NCBI GenBank assembly: GCA_027449725.1
Contig: DAIDLB010000013.1
Coordinates: 1-5,509, forward strand
DNA length: 5,509 nucleotides
DNA from: Chlamydiota bacterium
GTDB taxonomy: Bacteria > Chlamydiota > Chlamydiia > Chlamydiales > SM23-39
Direction of reading: 5' to 3'
Part shown: positions 1 to 3,331 of the stretch, one piece after another
How the letters are laid out: each line of letters begins with the position of its first letter
How positions within the stretch are numbered: the stretch's first letter is position 1
Translations under genes and position numbers: made by a program
The notes under the pieces: model-generated
What the model was told of the DNA's origin: nothing
Databases searched by the model: none
The model's input: only the letters and a program-made list of their open reading frames with translations

Positions 1-103
1 CAGTTTCTTTTGGCCGCAGGGTGCTGCCGACCAAAAATTTGGTCCCCGTCGAAGAATCGACGAAAAGGACTGGGCCATAAGGCGGATGGGTATTTTCTTT
101 CAT
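1..103 (-). CDS. rpmE: 50S ribosomal protein L31, type B (N-terminal 34 codons, cut by window edge)
   Basis: The reverse strand starts at ATG (103-101) and reads [20 protein letters not shown], followed by [14 protein letters not shown], to the window edge. This is the N-terminus of the L31 type-B family (typical pattern MKKNTHPxYxxVxFxDxSTGxKFxxGST) and is especially close to the chlamydial protein as I remember it. L31 binds the large ribosomal subunit and helps bridge it to the small one. No zinc-binding cysteines occur in the visible part, as expected for the zinc-free B form. A full protein would be about 80-110 residues, so more than half lies outside the window. A strong Shine-Dalgarno AGAGGAG (115-109) sits 5 bases before the ATG, which fixes the start. 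The gene is divergent from the rhomboid-like gene at 193. I am sure of the family. Confidence 0.93.
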   Translation of the reverse strand, partial: MKENTHPPYGPVLFVDSSTGTKFLVGSTLRPKET

Positions 104-140
104 TGGGGCTCCTCTAGAATAGAATCCATTTTGCAGGGAC

Positions 141-170
141 AGCATACCCTATCCTCTGGCAAAAAAACAA
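141..170 (-). promoter_or_regulatory. Possible sigma-70-type promoter for rpmE
   Basis: On the minus strand TTGTTT (170-165) and TATGCT (146-141) are separated by 18 bases, about 40 bases upstream of the rpmE start. The matches to consensus are 3/6 and 4/6, so this is only a candidate. A second reading, with the promoter closer to the gene, cannot be excluded. I found no convincing promoter for the plus-strand gene at 193 in the same 89-base gap. Confidence 0.25.
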
Positions 171-192
171 GTTTTCTCACAAACTTCTGAAT

Positions 193-978
193 ATGGACAC
201 ATATCACACCCGTTATACCCCCGAGACGACCCCTCCTTTTTTGCGGGGCCTTCTCCTTGCCTTCGGCCTGGGAGGAATCCTCTCCGGCCTCTTTTTCCGG
301 TCAGCCGCCACCCTATCTCTCTCCTACACAGGAATCCTCCAGGGGAAATTTTGGCAGCTTGCGACCTACCCCTTTATCCTGGGCGCGCCGCTGAGTTGGT
401 GGTCTCTCTTCTTTTTAGCCCTGGAACTCCTCTTTCTTTGGATCTACAGCGCCTCGATCGCCGAAGCGAAGGGAAGCAAATCTTTTTTTGTCTTGATCGG
501 CGGCGGAGCCTTATTCGGAGGCCTCGCCTCGCTCGCCTGCCAATCTCCTCTCGCTCTGACCGGACTTGCCCCCATCTTTTTTGCCGTCTTGCTCGCCTGG
601 ATGCAGCAAAACCGGGGAGCGTCTCTCCTCATCATGGGATTTTCGGTTAAAGCAGCCACCCTGATCCTCACCTTTATCGGGCTCGACCTTCTGATCCATC
701 TCTCTCAAGATAACTGGGTTCCCCTGACAGCGAACCTGGGAGGGGCCTGCTTTGGCTGGATCTACAGCAAACTGCCCACCCTCTCTTTCCGCAGAGTAAA
801 GACGGCCAAACAGGCCAAAATCTACGATTTCCGCTCCGGCAAGCCGGTTTTGGACGACGAGAAGTTCATGGACGCGATGCTCGCCCGCATCTCTTCGCAC
901 GGCGAAGGGTCGCTGACGCCGGAAGAAAAGAGGCGGATGGGGCAGATCTCGCGCAAAAAATCTCCGGGCGAGCGGTAA
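193..978 (+). CDS. Rhomboid-fold membrane protein, probably catalytically inactive
   Basis: This 261-residue protein has about six hydrophobic segments (roughly residues 18-37, 69-89, 97-116, 120-136, 146-170 and 177-194) and a cytosolic tail. Between segments 1 and 2 lies GKFWQLATYPF (51-61), typical of the rhomboid L1 region. Rhomboids are intramembrane serine proteases that use Ser in a GxSG motif of helix 4 and His in helix 6. Here the helix-4 motif reads GLAP (124-127), with Ala126 at the serine position. Helix 6 reads ANLGGACFG (180-188), with Asn181 where AHLGG is usual. The HxxxN of helix 2 also seems lost (about Phe74 and Glu78). The tail (219-254, with FMDAMLARISSHGEGSLTPE) resembles the tail found in many bacterial rhomboid-like proteins (DUF6576-like). 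It is therefore likely a pseudoprotease or a membrane chaperone/adaptor; the substrate is unknown. No clear Shine-Dalgarno precedes the ATG at 193; it was chosen because it is the first in-frame ATG and keeps helix 1 whole. Confidence 0.8.
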   Translation: MDTYHTRYTPETTPPFLRGLLLAFGLGGILSGLFFRSAATLSLSYTGILQGKFWQLATYPFILGAPLSWWSLFFLALELLFLWIYSASIAEAKGSKSFFVLIGGGALFGGLASLACQSPLALTGLAPIFFAVLLAWMQQNRGASLLIMGFSVKAATLILTFIGLDLLIHLSQDNWVPLTANLGGACFGWIYSKLPTLSFRRVKTAKQAKIYDFRSGKPVLDDEKFMDAMLARISSHGEGSLTPEEKRRMGQISRKKSPGER

Positions 979-1001
979 ACAATCTGATTGAAATGATTGC
1001 T

Positions 1002-1007
1002 TAGAAT
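1002..1007 (+). promoter_or_regulatory. Possible -10 element upstream of the 117-residue gene
   Basis: TAGAAT matches the sigma-70 -10 consensus at 5 of 6 positions and is identical to the -10 proposed for rpsO. There is no good -35 at 16-18 bases (the best hexamers are poor). Transcription from here would start near 1014 and give a leader of about 45 bases that carries the whole hairpin at 1026-1051. Confidence 0.25.
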
Positions 1008-1025
1008 CCCGCCCGTCAAATATTG

Positions 1026-1051
1026 TGCCTCCTCTTCAATTAAGGGAGGCA
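1026..1051 (+). promoter_or_regulatory. Hairpin that sequesters the Shine-Dalgarno of the 117-residue gene
   Basis: TGCCTCC (1026-1032) pairs with GGAGGCA (1045-1051), and after a one-base bulge (T1033) CTT (1034-1036) pairs with AAG (1042-1044), leaving the loop CAATT. The Shine-Dalgarno GGGAGG (1044-1049) lies completely inside the 3' arm, 9 bases before the ATG at 1059. No U-run follows, so it is not an intrinsic terminator. The pairing is visible in the sequence; a role in lowering or switching translation is inferred. Confidence 0.55.
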
Positions 1052-1058
1052 GAGCAAC

Positions 1059-1412
1059 ATGGCGGTTTATTTTTATCCTCAACTCTTTGAGTCGACGTCT
1101 TTGCCCTCACCGAAGCAATGCGTCGAACCCGATTACGAATATGTGAGCCCCTCGGGGATGATCCACAAGATCACGGTTCAAGGCCCCCAATGGAATCGGG
1201 AAATCCAGATTTATTTCAGGAATGTAATTTTAGGCAACGCCTGGCTTGAAAAATCCCAAATCACCGAAAAAACCTACTGCAACGATCAGAACGAGTGCCA
1301 AAAACTCTACTCCGCTCTGAAGCCCCTTTTCATCCCGAAGAACGAGGAATCGCACCGGCTGCTGCGAGAGCTTAAAGGCTATGCCTCATTCGAGGCGCTC
1401 AGGAATCCTTAA
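1059..1412 (+). CDS. Hypothetical protein of 117 residues, family not recognised
   Basis: I do not recognise this protein. It has no signal peptide or membrane segment and looks like a small soluble protein. The N-terminal half is rich in aromatic and polar residues and looks beta-rich (HKITVQGPQWNREIQIYFRN, 36-55). The C-terminal half looks helical (about 76-90 and 96-115, with SHRLLRELKGYASFEAL). Cysteines are at 21, 74 and 80. The start is supported by GGGAGG 9 bases upstream, although that site is buried in a hairpin. The gene follows the rhomboid-like gene by 80 bases on the same strand and may be co-transcribed with it. Its last 14 bases overlap the end of the convergent 75-residue gene, leaving no room for a terminator between them. 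That the ORF is real is likely from the start signal and the gene spacing; its function is unknown. Confidence 0.68.
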   Translation: MAVYFYPQLFESTSLPSPKQCVEPDYEYVSPSGMIHKITVQGPQWNREIQIYFRNVILGNAWLEKSQITEKTYCNDQNECQKLYSALKPLFIPKNEESHRLLRELKGYASFEALRNP

Positions 1413-1626
1413 ACGCAGCAAGAAGAGCTGCCTGCGCCGCCTGCAGCCCGTCCAAAATCCCCTCTTCATAACGAAAGTGGGGATGGTTTTCCAGTTCCGG
1501 GAAATCGTTCGGCTGCAAGATATCGTCGGAGGTTGCGTTCGGCACAATCCTTCTTGCAGACGAGAGGAGCTTGGCCCTTTGCTGCTCCACCATCTCTTGC
1601 ATCAAAGACTCAATCCGCCTTTTCAT
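1399..1626 (-). CDS. Conserved-looking 75-residue protein downstream of tadA
   Basis: This small soluble protein has a charged N-terminal helix (MKRRIESLMQEMVEQQRAKL, 1-20). The middle part contains RRIVPN (25-30), DDILQPNDFPELENHP (34-49) and FRYEEGILDGLQA (51-63), and an Ala-rich helix ends the protein. The middle is the style of segment found in a small protein next to tadA in chlamydial genomes, possibly the CT845 family, but I recall this only loosely and cannot verify it. No enzyme motif or membrane segment is visible. Its ATG (1626-1624) lies inside the last codons of tadA, an overlap of 17 bases, with a weak purine-rich site (AGAAAGAAG) before it. It is probably translated by coupling to tadA. 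A job connected to TadA or tRNA editing is only a guess from position. Confidence 0.72.
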   Translation of the reverse strand: MKRRIESLMQEMVEQQRAKLLSSARRIVPNATSDDILQPNDFPELENHPHFRYEEGILDGLQAAQAALLAAFKDS

Positions 1627-2098
1627 TCTTCTTTCTCTGCTTTTGAAAAAAGCCCCTCATCAAATCAGCCGCCTCTTCCTGGAGAATGCCAGAGACGACT
1701 TCCACCGTATGGATCGGATGTTTTTGCAAAAAAAGATCGATCCAACTGCCATTCGCACCAACGCGCAGATCGGGCGCCGCCCAGACCAGCCGCTTGAGGC
1801 GGGAGAGGAACATCGCTCCCGCGCACATGGAGCAGGGCTCTAGCGTGCAGTAGAGCGTCGCGTTGCCAAGCCGCCAGTTAGCCGCTTGAGCCGCTCCCGC
1901 GCTGAGGCAAATCATCTCCGCGTGCGCCGTCGCGTCCGAGAGAAGCTCGACCTGGTTGCGTCCGCGCGAAACAATCCGGCCATCTACGACGAGGACGGCG
2001 CCAACCGGCACCTCGTCCTCGTCAAACGCCTTTCTGGCCTCTTTGAGGGCCTCTCTCATAAAGACAACGTCGACATCTTGGCCGAGAAGCGCCGTCAT
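1610..2098 (-). CDS. tadA: tRNA-specific adenosine deaminase TadA
   Basis: This 162-residue cytoplasmic enzyme deaminates adenosine 34 to inosine in the anticodon of tRNA-Arg(ACG), which lets one tRNA read CGU, CGC and CGA codons. It belongs to the cytidine/deoxycytidylate deaminase fold. Zinc ligands are His59 in the HAE motif (59-61) and Cys89 and Cys92 in PCSMC (88-92); Glu61 is the proton-shuttling acid. EVPVGAVLV (29-37), RGRN (45-48) and TLEPCSMCAGAMFLSR (85-100) are TadA hallmarks, and the length matches E. coli TadA (about 167). In Chlamydia the equivalent gene was named yfhC and sits beside rpsO-pnp, as here. The ATG overlaps the stop of the upstream coiled-coil gene (ATGA, 2098-2095) and lacks a good Shine-Dalgarno, so coupling is likely. 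Met14 is an alternative start but would clip the first helix. Confidence 0.96.
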   Translation of the reverse strand: MTALLGQDVDVVFMREALKEARKAFDEDEVPVGAVLVVDGRIVSRGRNQVELLSDATAHAEMICLSAGAAQAANWRLGNATLYCTLEPCSMCAGAMFLSRLKRLVWAAPDLRVGANGSWIDLFLQKHPIHTVEVVSGILQEEAADLMRGFFQKQRKKNEKAD

Positions 2099-2751
2099 GC
2101 AGGTTTGTCCAGCTTTTGCTGCAGGGAGCGGATCTGTTTTTTCAGCGCCTCGATATCGGTCTGGTATTTGCGCTGCACCCCGGCGAGCTTCTCCTCATAC
2201 TTCTCCTTCTGGCGGGCGGCTTCGCGGCGGAGCCTCTCCAATTCCTGAATGAGGGATTCTTCGGCGCACTCTTTTGCCGCCTGCTCTTGAACCATTTGAC
2301 TTTCCTTTTCAGCAGCGAGGCGGAGCCGCTCGAAAATCGATTCGGGGAAGACAACGCCATTGAGGCTGGAAAAGAGGTAGACCTCCGACGCGCTGCAATC
2401 CTGGAGTCCGGTGAGGAGCCTCTCCGACTGCTCCGGCGTCAGCGATTCGATCGCATGGAACTCGGGATGGATTTCCGAGAGAAGTCCGGCAAAGCGCTGA
2501 TAGAGATCGCCATGCTTGAAGACCCAGCGGTTCACTGCCCATTCGACCAGTTGCTCATTCCCGCCAAGCAGCTCCCTTTCATAGACCGCGAAAATCTCGT
2601 CCAAGGTCAGTTTATTGAGAGGGCGGTTTCCGAAGTGGTTCTTATAAAAACTTTTATCGACAGCGAGATGGTCCGTCTTGATGTCCTTCTTAATCGCATG
2701 TAGAATTTGAGGCATCCAGGGGCGTACCGACAGGAATGGATTTTTTTGCAT
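2095..2751 (-). CDS. Hypothetical 218-residue coiled-coil protein, first gene of the tadA operon
   Basis: Family not recognised with certainty. Residues 1-140 look like a mainly helical globular domain (for example NRPLNKLTLDEIFAVYEREL, 42-61, and VEWAVNRWVFKHGDLYQRF, 69-87), followed by SSLNGVVFPESIFERLRLAA (128-147). From about 140 to 215 the chain is a long charged helix with heptad-like Leu/Ile spacing, rich in Glu, Lys, Arg and Gln, so almost certainly a coiled coil. There is no signal peptide or membrane segment. The start is firm: AAAGGAG (2765-2759) lies 7 bases before the ATG, with a promoter further upstream. The stop overlaps the tadA start by 4 bases. Coiled-coil proteins of this size in chlamydiae are sometimes secreted effectors, chaperones or structural proteins. 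Nothing here decides between these, but sharing an operon with tadA favours a cytoplasmic housekeeping role. Confidence 0.8.
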   Translation of the reverse strand: MQKNPFLSVRPWMPQILHAIKKDIKTDHLAVDKSFYKNHFGNRPLNKLTLDEIFAVYERELLGGNEQLVEWAVNRWVFKHGDLYQRFAGLLSEIHPEFHAIESLTPEQSERLLTGLQDCSASEVYLFSSLNGVVFPESIFERLRLAAEKESQMVQEQAAKECAEESLIQELERLRREAARQKEKYEEKLAGVQRKYQTDIEALKKQIRSLQQKLDKPA

Positions 2752-2773
2752 GATGGGTCTCCTTTGTGGGAAT

Positions 2774-2802
2774 ACAATAGCAGTTTAGGGACGGCAGGAC
2801 AA
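2774..2802 (-). promoter_or_regulatory. Promoter for the coiled-coil/tadA/75-residue operon
   Basis: On the minus strand TTGTCC (2802-2797) and TATTGT (2779-2774) are separated by exactly 17 bases. Each matches the sigma-70 consensus at 4 of 6 positions. The -10 lies about 22 bases upstream of the ATG at 2751, leaving a short leader with the Shine-Dalgarno AAAGGAG and no obvious structure. Confidence 0.5.
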
Positions 2803-2830
2803 TCGAAAAAGGACGTTTTTCCCAGAGCCG

Positions 2831-2846
2831 GCAACTCCGCGGTTGC
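2831..2846. repeat. Small inverted repeat beside the rpsO -35 element
   Basis: GCAAC (2831-2835) and GTTGC (2842-2846) form a 5-base inverted repeat with a 6-base spacer; the spacer and its edge form CCGCGG (2837-2842). The right arm overlaps the proposed rpsO -35 (2843-2848), so it could be an operator. It is short enough to be chance. Confidence 0.2.
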
Positions 2847-2871
2847 AGGTATATGGATTTTCAGCTAGAAT
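2843..2871 (+). promoter_or_regulatory. Promoter of rpsO-pnp
   Basis: TTGCAG (2843-2848) and TAGAAT (2866-2871) are spaced by exactly 17 bases. The -10 matches the consensus at 5 of 6 positions and the -35 at 3 of 6. Transcription would start near 2878 and give a leader of about 37 bases to the rpsO ATG. It points away from the operon promoter at 2774-2802, with about 40 bases between the two -35 boxes. Confidence 0.6.
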
Positions 2872-2899
2872 CTATCCGTAAACGTCTAAAACTTCACAT

Positions 2900-2912
2900 G
2901 GAGAGCTTCTCC
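2900..2912 (+). promoter_or_regulatory. Small hairpin holding the rpsO Shine-Dalgarno
   Basis: GGAGA (2900-2904) pairs with TCTCC (2908-2912) around the 3-base loop GCT. The Shine-Dalgarno GGAG (2900-2903, 11 bases before the ATG at 2915) is therefore in a stem. S15 controls its own mRNA through leader structure in several bacteria, by differing RNA folds. Whether this 5-bp stem takes part is inference; it is weak alone and may combine with flanking bases. Confidence 0.35.
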
Positions 2913-2914
2913 CA

Positions 2915-3184
2915 ATGTCACTAGATAAGGGTACGAAGGAAGAAATCACCAAAAAATTTCAATTGCACGAGAAGGACACCGGCTCTGCAGACGTCCAGAT
3001 CGCTATTCTGACCGAGCGCATCGCCGAACTGACCGAGCATTTGAAATTGGCACCGAAAGATCATAGCTCCCGGCTCGCATTGTTAAAGCTGGTCGGCCAA
3101 CGTCGCAAACTGCTCGACTATCTCAATTCAACGGACACGAAGCGTTACCAAAACCTGATCGTCCGCCTGAACCTGAGAAAGTAA
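2915..3184 (+). CDS. rpsO: 30S ribosomal protein S15
   Basis: At 89 residues this is exactly the usual S15 length. S15 is a primary binding protein of 16S rRNA (central domain) and forms an intersubunit bridge with 23S rRNA. Family signatures are [20 protein letters not shown] (21-40), the RNA-contacting DHSSRLALL (49-57) and [10 protein letters not shown] (61-70), and the ending LIVRLNLRK (81-89). The protein is four helices with no insertion. The start ATG at 2915 gives the standard N-terminus and has GGAG 11 bases upstream. It is followed after 146 bases by pnp in the same direction, the pairing found in E. coli and in many other bacteria. Transcription from 2843-2871 probably runs into pnp, since no terminator with a U-run is present between them. 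Confidence 0.98.
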   Translation: MSLDKGTKEEITKKFQLHEKDTGSADVQIAILTERIAELTEHLKLAPKDHSSRLALLKLVGQRRKLLDYLNSTDTKRYQNLIVRLNLRK

Positions 3185-3195
3185 TCTTTACTTTA

Positions 3196-3217
3196 CGCCG
3201 GAGAAATATCTCCGGCG
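3196..3217 (+). other. Perfect 9-bp hairpin just after rpsO (processing or stability element)
   Basis: CGCCGGAGA (3196-3204) and TCTCCGGCG (3209-3217) form a perfect GC-rich 9-bp stem with the loop AATA, starting 12 bases after the rpsO stop. No run of T follows, so an ordinary intrinsic terminator is unlikely. In E. coli the rpsO-pnp spacer holds a partial terminator and, in the pnp leader, an RNase III hairpin. This stem could serve as a 3' stabiliser of the rpsO message, an attenuator or a processing site. The structure is seen; the role is inferred. Confidence 0.6.
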
Positions 3218-3297
3218 GCAACCCGGATGGGATCTCGATCCGATAGAGAGCAGAAACAAGCCCTACCCGAAAAGGTCTTCTTTCTGATTTCTATCCT

Positions 3298-3331
3298 TGA
3301 GTTCCTTTCCTTCAACACTTTAAGGAACTCA
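3298..3331 (+). promoter_or_regulatory. 10-bp hairpin masking the pnp ribosome binding site and start
   Basis: TGAGTTCCTT (3298-3307) pairs perfectly with AAGGAACTCA (3322-3331) around a 14-base loop. The 3' arm contains the Shine-Dalgarno AAGGA (3322-3326), and its last base is the A of the pnp ATG. In the folded state the ribosome could not easily reach the site. In E. coli, PNPase represses its own synthesis through a leader hairpin cut by RNase III. This layout would suit similar control by opening or removing the 5' arm, but the mechanism here is inferred. Confidence 0.65.

Noticed and set aside
131..159. Plus-strand promoter for the rhomboid-like gene starting at TTGCAG (131-136)
   Set aside because: The hexamer matches the rpsO -35, but 16-18 bases downstream there is only CCTCTGG-type sequence with no -10.
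511..900. 129-codon minus-strand frame inside the rhomboid-like gene
   Set aside because: The sense strand has clear membrane helices and rhomboid sequence; the antisense product is charged and low in complexity.
1381..1797. 138-codon plus-strand frame across the 75-residue gene and the end of tadA
   Set aside because: It is antisense to tadA, whose identity is certain, and the translation has no recognisable features.
2116..2703. 195-codon plus-strand open frame opposite the coiled-coil gene
   Set aside because: The Leu-rich stretches are the mirror of Glu/Lys/Arg codons of the coiled coil. The minus frame has a good Shine-Dalgarno, a promoter and a 4-base overlap with tadA; the plus frame has none.
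3196..3217. Intrinsic terminator after rpsO
   Set aside because: The stem is good but is followed by GGCAACCCGG rather than a T-run, so I list it as a hairpin of other role.
3229..3243. Short GGAT/ATCC repeat in the rpsO-pnp spacer as a regulatory hairpin
   Set aside because: The stem is only 4 bp and is not distinguishable from chance.
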